Of a DNA stretch of 51,043 bases, positions 36,913 through 44,021 are shown piece after piece. Under the pieces are notes generated by a model that was not told the origin of the DNA, searched no databases, and worked only from the letters and a program-made list of their open reading frames with translations. The translations under genes were made by a program, and so were the position numbers. Source of the DNA: Bacillus cereus (GTDB lineage: Bacteria; Bacillota; Bacilli; Bacillales; Bacillaceae_G). The stretch lies in assembly GCF_002584535.1 (NCBI RefSeq), contig NZ_NUOT01000024.1, forward strand, positions 210,400-261,442, read 5' to 3'. The stretch's first letter is position 1. Every line of letters begins with the position of its first letter.

Positions 36913-39705
36913 ATGAGTAAGCGTTATGTCGTTGTCGATTTAGAGACGACAGGGAACTCCTGGAAAGATGGGAAGGACAGAATTACACAAATTGCAGCTG
37001 TTGTAGTAGAAGATGGAGAAATACTGGAAATTTTTTCGTCTTTTGTTAACCCGAAGAGAGAGATTCCCCCATTTATTACAGAATTAACAGGGATTGATGA
37101 AAATCTTGTGAAACAAGCCCCGCTATTTTGCGATATTGCGCCAATGGTAGCTGAACTATTACATGGTGCTTATTTTGTTGCACATAACGTTCACTTTGAT
37201 TGGAATTTTTTGAAGGAAGAATTAAAGCAGGCTGGATATGGAGAAGTAAACTGCCCAAAAATTGATACGGTTGAATTGGCACAAATTTTATTGCCGACAG
37301 CTGATAGCTATAAATTGCGCGATTTAGCAAAAAAACATGAATTGGAACACGATCAACCGCATCGTGCGGATAGCGATGCTCTTGTGACAGCAGAATTATT
37401 TTTACAATTTCTAAATCAATTAGAAAAACTCCCCCTTGTCACCTTACAATCTTTTTATGAGCTAAGCGATGTATTACAAAGTGATATAGCGAATATCATT
37501 TCAGAAAATATTTTAAATAAAGTGATGCTTGGTACAGAAGAGGCAAATGAGTACGAAGTATACCGAAATATTGCGCTGCGAAAACGAAATTATGCATTAG
37601 AAATGGGTGATGATTGTTCATCTAAATTTGATGCTTTTTTATACAAGTCAATGGAACAACTTGAATTAAAGATGCCAACTTTTGAAAAAAGGGAAAGTCA
37701 ACAGCGAATGATGAAGGAAATATATACAGCGTTAAGAGATTCTCGTTTTTCATTAATTGAAGCTGGTACGGGTACAGGTAAGACACTTGCTTATTTGCTT
37801 CCAAGTATTTATTTTGCAAAGAAAAAAGAAGAGCCAGTTATTATTAGTACGCAAACGGTACAATTGCAACAACAAATGATTGAAAATGAAATTCCTTTAT
37901 TGCAAAGTATACTACCATTTCCATTCGAAGTGGCTCTCTTAAAAGGAAGGAAACACTACCTTTGTTTACATAAATTTGAATATGCATTGCAAGAAGAAGA
38001 GAAGAACTATGATGCTGCGCTTACGAAAGCAAAAATTTTAGTATGGTTACTGCAAACAGAGACTGGTGATCGTGATGAGCTTAATATCCCAGAGGGTGGG
38101 AAGTTACTGTGGGATCGTATATGTAGTGACACATATAGTCCAGGTGGAATGCAAAGCAATTGGTTTAGTCGCTGTTTTTATCAACGTGCAAAAAATAAAG
38201 CGTTGTTCGCAGATATTGTTATTACAAATCATGCATTACTATTTCAAGACTTTGTTAGCGAAGATCCATTGTTGGGATCATGTGAATATATTATTTTTGA
38301 CGAAGCTCATCATATTGAAGAAACAGCGACTCGGACACTTGGAGACCAGTTTTCATGCATGTATTTTCAATTGATCTTATCACGATTGGGTACGTTAGAA
38401 ACAGATGATGTACTATCAAAGGTGTATGAATTGGTGGGAAAATCTAAAAATTCACCACGATCAACTTTTCGGATGTTAAGTCATAGGTTGAAAGAAATTA
38501 AATTTGATGCGGATGAATTATTTCAAATGTTACGTACATTTATATTTCAGCAAACACAGCAAGAACAAGGGGCAAATAATATACCACTTATTTATCGATA
38601 TAATGCGGATCAAGAGGATGGAAAACTATGGAGGAGTATAGTCGAGTTAACTAATCGCTTCGTATACGAGTTGAGAAAAATACTTACTGTGCTAGATAAA
38701 CAAGCGGATATATTACAAAGTAAAATTGAATGGGAGATACATGTTGTTACAGGCGAATTTATGCATTTACTTGAAATATTGCGCAAAATGGCCGACTCAT
38801 TACAATTGCTTATACTAGAAAAAACAGCATATGTGACATGGATGGAAACAGAAACGAAAGGTACAATTCATTCCACTGTGTTATATGCACAACCTGTCCA
38901 TATAGGCGAAAGATTTGCGGATGAGTTCTTAACAAAAAAGAGAAGCGTTATTTTTACTTCGGCGACTTTGACAGTTAATAATACATTTGATTATATGCAG
39001 GAACAACTTGGCTTATATGACTTTGCACCAGATACATTAACAGTTTCATCGCCATTTCATTATGAGGAGCAAGTGAAATTAATGGTTCCTACTGATGTCC
39101 CTCTTATTAAGGAAGTAAGCGAGGATACGTACATAAGAGAAGTATCCTATCATATTACGAAGATTGCTAAAGCGACAAATGGAAGGATGCTCGTATTATT
39201 TACATCATATGAAATGTTAAAGAAAGCATATACAAACTTAAAACAAGCGGAGGAATTAGAAGATTTTGTATTACTAACACAAAGTGTTCATAATCGTAGT
39301 CGAAGTCGTTTAGTTCGGAAGTTTCAAGAGTTTGATAAATCAATTTTGTTAGGAACAAGTAGTTTTTGGGAAGGGATTGATATTCCTGGAGATGCATTAA
39401 GCTGTCTTGTTATTGTTCGATTACCATTTACACCGCCTCATCAGCCGATGATGGAAGCTAAAAGCGAATGGTTGAAAAATAAAGGGGAAGATGTATTTAC
39501 GAAGTTGGCACTTCCGCAAGCGATTCTTCGTTTTAAACAAGGATTTGGTCGATTAATTCGTACAACGACGGATACTGGAACGGTGTTTGTGTTAGACCGT
39601 CGTTTAACTAATTCTTTCTATGGAAAAAGGTTTATGCAATCTATTCCGAATGTTCCTCTTTATGAAGGGACATTAGAACAACTATTAGAGCACTTAGAAC
39701 AATAA
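36913..39705 (+). CDS. dinG: DinG-family helicase/exonuclease
   Basis: This Gram-positive DinG fuses an N-terminal DEDDh 3'-5' exonuclease (DLETTG near residues 9-14, later HNVHFDWNFL and HRADSDA) with an XPD/DinG-like superfamily 2 helicase. The 930-residue protein has Walker A AGTGTGKT (residues 284-291), DEAHH at 463-467, and the late QGFGRLIRT. The four iron-sulfur cysteines of E. coli DinG are not evident as a cluster. GAGGTG sets the ATG. It acts in DNA repair. Confidence 0.93.
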   Translation: MSKRYVVVDLETTGNSWKDGKDRITQIAAVVVEDGEILEIFSSFVNPKREIPPFITELTGIDENLVKQAPLFCDIAPMVAELLHGAYFVAHNVHFDWNFLKEELKQAGYGEVNCPKIDTVELAQILLPTADSYKLRDLAKKHELEHDQPHRADSDALVTAELFLQFLNQLEKLPLVTLQSFYELSDVLQSDIANIISENILNKVMLGTEEANEYEVYRNIALRKRNYALEMGDDCSSKFDAFLYKSMEQLELKMPTFEKRESQQRMMKEIYTALRDSRFSLIEAGTGTGKTLAYLLPSIYFAKKKEEPVIISTQTVQLQQQMIENEIPLLQSILPFPFEVALLKGRKHYLCLHKFEYALQEEEKNYDAALTKAKILVWLLQTETGDRDELNIPEGGKLLWDRICSDTYSPGGMQSNWFSRCFYQRAKNKALFADIVITNHALLFQDFVSEDPLLGSCEYIIFDEAHHIEETATRTLGDQFSCMYFQLILSRLGTLETDDVLSKVYELVGKSKNSPRSTFRMLSHRLKEIKFDADELFQMLRTFIFQQTQQEQGANNIPLIYRYNADQEDGKLWRSIVELTNRFVYELRKILTVLDKQADILQSKIEWEIHVVTGEFMHLLEILRKMADSLQLLILEKTAYVTWMETETKGTIHSTVLYAQPVHIGERFADEFLTKKRSVIFTSATLTVNNTFDYMQEQLGLYDFAPDTLTVSSPFHYEEQVKLMVPTDVPLIKEVSEDTYIREVSYHITKIAKATNGRMLVLFTSYEMLKKAYTNLKQAEELEDFVLLTQSVHNRSRSRLVRKFQEFDKSILLGTSSFWEGIDIPGDALSCLVIVRLPFTPPHQPMMEAKSEWLKNKGEDVFTKLALPQAILRFKQGFGRLIRTTTDTGTVFVLDRRLTNSFYGKRFMQSIPNVPLYEGTLEQLLEHLEQ

Positions 39706-39712
39706 TGCCGAA

Positions 39713-39763
39713 ACAAGGAAACTTTAGTTAGTAGGAGTTTCTTCATTCTATACCGGTTCTTCG
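39713..39763 (+). repeat. Stop-adjacent dispersed repeat, copy 3
   Basis: Eight bases after the dinG stop, ACAAGGAAACTTTAGTTAGT then AGGAGTTTCTTCATTC matches the panD and DUF1461 copies in its AAACTTT, TTAGT and TTCATxC blocks. It is the most diverged of the three. Confidence 0.35.
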
Positions 39764-39874
39764 TTTTTACAAATGGTTTTTAGACGAAAAGTGTACTCTT
39801 GTCTAAGTATTATTCCTAGAGGTAGGAAAGGTTACGATCCATAAGTAGTGGAATAAATAAAAATATGCCTGAAG

Positions 39875-39903
39875 TACGATGTACTTCAGGCATGAAATGT
39901 GGG
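39875..39903. terminator. Perfect hairpin after dinG
   Basis: ATGCCTGAAGTAC and GTACTTCAGGCAT form a perfect 13-bp stem with a GAT loop. No T run follows; AAAAATA precedes it on the plus strand, which on the minus strand reads as TATTTTT. It may be a terminator for minus-strand transcription or a protein-binding palindrome. Confidence 0.4.
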
Positions 39904-40094
39904 TAGGAGGAAATTTATTTTTTCTTACTTCTTGTATACAAATGTTTCGGTTTTCAATTTGAAACCTTTTTTTGCTGAACATGTCCTGCTATAATAGATG
40001 GGTGATGAAGCAGGGGTTGTAAAGAATGTACTCTTATTGTAACCGCATTGCGTTCTTCTATAATTAGAAATTTTTGTGTAACGGAGGAGTTTTC

Positions 40095-40265
40095 ATGGAA
40101 AAGAAAATCGAAGTGCTATCAACGACGCGTATTAAATATTCGTCTGACTTATATAAAATCGTTGATAGTTTAAATCGCACTTTAAAAGAGCAAGACCTCA
40201 TGTTCGGATTGGCATTAGACGAAAACGAAAAAGAAACAGCAGTATTTACGATATACAGAACGTAG
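40095..40265 (+). CDS. ypmA: YpmA family small protein (DUF4264)
   Basis: The 56-residue protein (MEKKIEVLSTTRIKYSSDLY...) is soluble and matches YpmA of B. subtilis in size and position. The start follows ACGGAGGAGTTTTC, and the slightly longer upstream frame is rejected on that ground. tseB follows 7 bases after the stop, so they are co-transcribed. The function is unknown. Confidence 0.88.
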   Translation: MEKKIEVLSTTRIKYSSDLYKIVDSLNRTLKEQDLMFGLALDENEKETAVFTIYRT

Positions 40266-40272
40266 TGATACA

Positions 40273-40749
40273 ATGAAAAAGTGGATCTTTGCCATCATTA
40301 TCGTTATCGTTGCCGTTGTGCTATATGGGGTGCATGTTTATAATGCGACAATGGAAAAGAAAATTCCGAAAGAGTCAAAAGTCGTAGAGATTGCGAAAGA
40401 AAAAGGAAAACTTTCAGAGGTAAAAACCGTTGACTATTATAATGGAAAATCTTCATATACAGTCGTACAAGGTTTAAATGAAAAAAGAGAACAAACTATC
40501 GTTTGGGTACCTGAGAAAGAAGGAAATGTTCTAGTACGAAAAAAGAACGAAGGCATTTCTGAAAAGAAAGCTTTACAGATTGTGGCTAGTGACCGTAATC
40601 CAAAAGAATTTGTAAAGGCAAAATTAGGTGCTGAAAACGATGTTCCGTTGTGGGAAATTACATATATTGATCAAGAAGGTCGTTATACGTATTATTATCT
40701 AGAATTTCAAGATGGGAAATATGCTGGATATTACAGCATTGAAAAATAG
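40273..40749 (+). CDS. tseB: Cell-wall elongation regulator TseB (YpmB)
   Basis: The 158-residue protein has one N-terminal membrane anchor (residues 4-23) and an extracytoplasmic part with two PepSY-like folds (ISEKKALQIVASD is the clearest segment). It matches YpmB, renamed TseB, reported to bind PBP2A and influence rod growth. The start is 7 bases after ypmA, and GTAGTGATAC precedes it, a weak ribosome binding site that suggests coupling to ypmA. Confidence 0.88.
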   Translation: MKKWIFAIIIVIVAVVLYGVHVYNATMEKKIPKESKVVEIAKEKGKLSEVKTVDYYNGKSSYTVVQGLNEKREQTIVWVPEKEGNVLVRKKNEGISEKKALQIVASDRNPKEFVKAKLGAENDVPLWEITYIDQEGRYTYYYLEFQDGKYAGYYSIEK

Positions 40750-40767
40750 ATGCAGGGGGAACCACAA

Positions 40768-41955
40768 ATGAAATTAGCAAAGCGAGTAGCTGCCTTAACA
40801 CCGTCTTCAACTTTAGAAATTACAGCAAAGGCACAAGCATTAAAAGCCGAGGGGCATGATGTAATAGGATTAGGTGCAGGGGAACCTGACTTTAATACAC
40901 CAGAACATATTATGAATGCCGCACATCAAGCAATGCTAGAAGGACATACAAAATATACACCAACTGGTGGATTAGCTACATTAAAACAAGAAATTGCGAA
41001 GAAATTTAGTCGTGATCAAGGATTATCCTATGATCCTACTGAGATTATCGTATGTAATGGAGCAAAACATGCACTTTATACGTTGTTTCAAGTGTTACTT
41101 GATGAAGAAGACGAAGTTATCATTCCGACTCCTTATTGGGTAAGTTATCCAGAACAAGTAAAGCTTGCTGGTGGTAAACCGGTTTATGTAGAAGGCTTAG
41201 AAGACAATCAGTATAAAATTACGCCAGAGCAGCTGCGCGGGGCAATTACAGAGAAAACGAAAGCTGTTATTATTAATTCGCCGAGCAATCCAACAGGGAT
41301 GATTTACAGTAAGGAAGAATTACAGCAGCTTGGAGAAGTATGTTTAGAACACGATATCTTAATCGTTTCTGATGAGATTTATGAGAAATTGGTTTATGGT
41401 GGAATCGAGTATACATCTATTGCTCAGCTTTCTAATGCATTAAAGGAACAAACACTTATTATTAATGGTGTATCAAAATCGCACTCTATGACAGGATGGC
41501 GCATTGGCTATGCAGCAGGAAATAAGCAGCTTATTAAAGCGATGACAAACTTAGCAAGTCATAGTACGTCAAACCCTACTTCAATTGCTCAATACGGTGC
41601 AATTGCTGCGTATGCTGGATCGCAAGAGCCTGTAGAGATGATGCGTCAAGCATTCGAAGAACGATTAAACATTATTTATGATAAATTAATTCAAATTCCT
41701 GGTTTCACTTGTATTAAACCACAAGGTGCATTCTATTTATTCCCGAACGTAAAAGAAGCTGTAGCGCTAGCTGGATATGAAACAGTTGATGAATGGGCAA
41801 AAGCGTTATTAGAAGAAGAGAAAGTCGCTCTTGTTCCAGGAACAGGATTTGGCGCACCAAACAATGTTCGTTTATCCTATGCAACATCTCTTGAACAATT
41901 AGAGAAAGCGTTAGAGCGAATTAATACGTTTATGAGAAGTAAAGTACAGGCTTAA
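40768..41955 (+). CDS. aspB: Aspartate aminotransferase AspB
   Basis: AspB is a class I PLP aminotransferase exchanging amino groups between aspartate and 2-oxoglutarate. The 395-residue protein has GAGEPDFNTP (36-45), SNPTG, SDEIYEKLVYGG and the PLP lysine Lys237 in GVSKSHSMTGWRIG. GCAGGGGGAACC precedes this ATG; the earlier ATG at 40750 overlaps the tseB end. asnS, which follows in B. subtilis, is not here. Confidence 0.95.
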   Translation: MKLAKRVAALTPSSTLEITAKAQALKAEGHDVIGLGAGEPDFNTPEHIMNAAHQAMLEGHTKYTPTGGLATLKQEIAKKFSRDQGLSYDPTEIIVCNGAKHALYTLFQVLLDEEDEVIIPTPYWVSYPEQVKLAGGKPVYVEGLEDNQYKITPEQLRGAITEKTKAVIINSPSNPTGMIYSKEELQQLGEVCLEHDILIVSDEIYEKLVYGGIEYTSIAQLSNALKEQTLIINGVSKSHSMTGWRIGYAAGNKQLIKAMTNLASHSTSNPTSIAQYGAIAAYAGSQEPVEMMRQAFEERLNIIYDKLIQIPGFTCIKPQGAFYLFPNVKEAVALAGYETVDEWAKALLEEEKVALVPGTGFGAPNNVRLSYATSLEQLEKALERINTFMRSKVQA

Positions 41956-41957
41956 AA

Positions 41958-42041
41958 AGTTACTTATGTTCATTTTTATCACATAAGTAACTCTGAGCAA
42001 ATGAAAATGACCTCCCTATCTATTCTATAGGGAGGTTTTTT
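41958..42041 (+). terminator. Two hairpins after aspB, the second a strong terminator
   Basis: AGTTACTTATGT pairs with ACATAAGTAACT (41958-41992), without T tail. ACCTCCCTAT then pairs with ATAGGGAGGT (42010-42036), followed by TTTTT. Confidence 0.85.
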
Positions 42042-42104
42042 GACGAATTGTGGTAAAAGGAAATCATAACAGGTGTGTTATACTAGAAAGCGAGGTGTAT
42101 GGTT

Positions 42105-42812
42105 ATGAAGAAAAAAATGATGTTACAATGGTTTGAACAAGGCAGCATCGCAATTCCGAAATTACTTATGATGCATTATAGAAAATTAGGTTTAAATGAG
42201 ATGGAATTTATGGTTGTACTCCATGTCCATACCTTTTTAGAGTCGGGGAATTCTTTTCCAACCCCTTCAGAGATTGCAGAACGAATGACAATAACAGAAA
42301 TGAAATGTATGGAGATCATTCAAGCATTAATTCAAAAAGGTTTTTTAGCCTTAGAAGGTAGTCAAAAATCTGAAGCGATGATGTGCGAAAGTTATTCCTT
42401 ACAACCGCTTTGGGAAAAGATCTTGCATTTTTTAATGAACGAGACAATAGAAGAAGAAAAAGAAGAACAAAAGCAGCTCCAAGTAAATTTATATACAATT
42501 TTTGAACGTGAATTTGGTAGACCGTTATCGCCTTTTGAATGTGAAACATTAGCGATGTGGCAAGATCAGGATCAACATCATCCGAATTTAATTCAAGCAG
42601 CCCTTCGAGAATCTGTAATGAGTGGAAAACTTAATTTTCGATATATTGATCGCATTCTCTTTGAGTGGAAAAAGAACGGAATTAAGACGGTTGATCAAGC
42701 GCAAGATCAAGGGCGAAAATTTAGAGCGAATCAACAACGATCGCAGCAAGTAACGAAACAAGAGACGAAATATACAGGGAAAGTTCCCTTTTATAATTGG
42801 TTGGAGCAGTGA
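42105..42812 (+). CDS. dnaD: DNA replication initiation protein DnaD
   Basis: DnaD acts with DnaB and DnaI to load the replicative helicase at oriC and at restart sites. The 235-residue protein has an N-terminal winged-helix domain (about 1-100) and a C-terminal DnaD domain (about 125-200, containing FEREFGRPLSPFE and YIDRILFEWKKNGIKT). GAGGTG favours the second ATG. nth follows after 15 bases. Confidence 0.94.
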   Translation: MKKKMMLQWFEQGSIAIPKLLMMHYRKLGLNEMEFMVVLHVHTFLESGNSFPTPSEIAERMTITEMKCMEIIQALIQKGFLALEGSQKSEAMMCESYSLQPLWEKILHFLMNETIEEEKEEQKQLQVNLYTIFEREFGRPLSPFECETLAMWQDQDQHHPNLIQAALRESVMSGKLNFRYIDRILFEWKKNGIKTVDQAQDQGRKFRANQQRSQQVTKQETKYTGKVPFYNWLEQ

Positions 42813-42827
42813 TATAGGAGGAAAGGT

Positions 42828-43475
42828 ATGTTAAACAAGACACAAATTCGTTACTGTTTAGATACAATGGCAGAAATGTATCCAGAAGCACACTGTGAAT
42901 TAAATCATGACAATCCATTTGAACTTGTAATTGCGGTTGCATTATCTGCACAATGTACAGATGTCCTTGTAAATAAAGTAACGAAAAGCTTATTTCAAAA
43001 ATATAAGACACCCCAAGATTATCTAAATGTATCTTTAGAAGAATTACAACAGGATATTCGTTCGATCGGATTGTATCGGAACAAAGCGAAAAATATTCAA
43101 AAGTTATGCCGAATGTTGCTTGAAGACTATAATGGAGAGGTACCACAAGATCGTGATGAACTAACAAAACTACCAGGAGTTGGTAGAAAAACTGCAAATG
43201 TAGTTGTTTCTGTAGCATTTGATATCCCAGCTATCGCTGTTGATACACATGTGGAACGGGTAAGTAAACGCTTGGCTATTTGCCGTTGGAAAGATTCAGT
43301 GCTAGAGGTAGAGAAAACGTTAATGAAGAAAGTTCCAATGGAAGAGTGGGGAGTTACGCATCACCGCATGATTTTCTTTGGACGTTATCATTGCAAAGCA
43401 CAGCGACCGCAATGCGAAGTATGTCCGCTACTAGAAGTGTGCCGTGAAGGTAAGAAGCGAACGAAAGGAAAATAA
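42828..43475 (+). CDS. nth: Endonuclease III
   Basis: Nth is a base-excision-repair glycosylase/AP lyase for oxidised pyrimidines. The 215-residue protein has the helix-hairpin-helix LPGVGRKTA with catalytic Lys121, Asp139 in VDTHVERV, and the 4Fe-4S cysteines Cys189, Cys196, Cys199 and Cys205. TAGGAGGAAAGGT precedes the start. It forms an operon with dnaD and ypoC. Confidence 0.96.
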   Translation: MLNKTQIRYCLDTMAEMYPEAHCELNHDNPFELVIAVALSAQCTDVLVNKVTKSLFQKYKTPQDYLNVSLEELQQDIRSIGLYRNKAKNIQKLCRMLLEDYNGEVPQDRDELTKLPGVGRKTANVVVSVAFDIPAIAVDTHVERVSKRLAICRWKDSVLEVEKTLMKKVPMEEWGVTHHRMIFFGRYHCKAQRPQCEVCPLLEVCREGKKRTKGK

Positions 43476-43479
43476 AAAG

Positions 43480-43998
43480 ATGGAACAAGTCGTACAAATA
43501 CCGGATGAATTTCGATGCACTCCTTTTTTTGAAGGGAATATAGACAAGATTGTATATTGTTCAGAGCAAACTTTTGAAGAACTGTTACAAAGTACTTATT
43601 TTTTATTTGATATTGAAAAACAATACGAGCCATGGAATGGAATTGATAAGAGTATCCCAATTGTATTAGATGTATGGAAAAGTAAGCAAGGGGATATAGC
43701 TAGATTGTTTCGAAATAGAAAGCGAAAAGAAGCGAGAGATCCCATGATTCAATTTATCGCTCATGTATTATCAGTTTTATACTGGTTAAATGGAAAACGC
43801 GTACCAGGGCTGAAAGATATGTGTAGAGAAATTGAAGAGCTAAATATAAAACCTGTTAATTTTATGGAACGATATTTATATATGATAGAGCAACCAAATC
43901 ATTATCATTCATATATTCAATTAACGCAGCTGTATCTAGAAATAGAAAAACTATATGCGAAAAAAATTATAATAAAAAAGAAGTCACCGTCTCAATAG
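43480..43998 (+). CDS. ypoC: YpoC family protein
   Basis: The 172-residue soluble, helical protein lies 4 bases after nth, as B. subtilis ypoC does. It has no membrane segment and no catalytic motif I can name; a WLNGKRVPGL stretch sits near the middle. AAAGGAAA inside the end of nth is the likely ribosome binding site. Some of its sequence could be read from an upstream in-frame start, but the operon spacing favours this ATG. The function is unknown. Confidence 0.82.
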   Translation: MEQVVQIPDEFRCTPFFEGNIDKIVYCSEQTFEELLQSTYFLFDIEKQYEPWNGIDKSIPIVLDVWKSKQGDIARLFRNRKRKEARDPMIQFIAHVLSVLYWLNGKRVPGLKDMCREIEELNIKPVNFMERYLYMIEQPNHYHSYIQLTQLYLEIEKLYAKKIIIKKKSPSQ

Positions 43999-44018
43999 AG
44001 AAAGGTGACTTCTTTTTT
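43974..44018. terminator. Bidirectional terminator between ypoC and ponA
   Basis: AAAAAAGAAGTCACC pairs with GGTGACTTCTTTTTT around a 15-base loop. Both strands have T runs after the stem, and the flanking genes converge. Confidence 0.9.
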
Positions 44019-44021
44019 ATA

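Larger units (their letters stand above)
39706..40094 (+). other. Gene-free stretch between dinG and ypmA
   Basis: I see no gene here. It holds a stop-adjacent repeat (39713-39763), a perfect 13-bp hairpin with a GAT triloop (39875-39903), and before ypmA an AT-rich stretch with CTATAAT near 39990 as a possible -10. GGAGGAG ends the region as the ypmA ribosome binding site. Confidence 0.5.
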
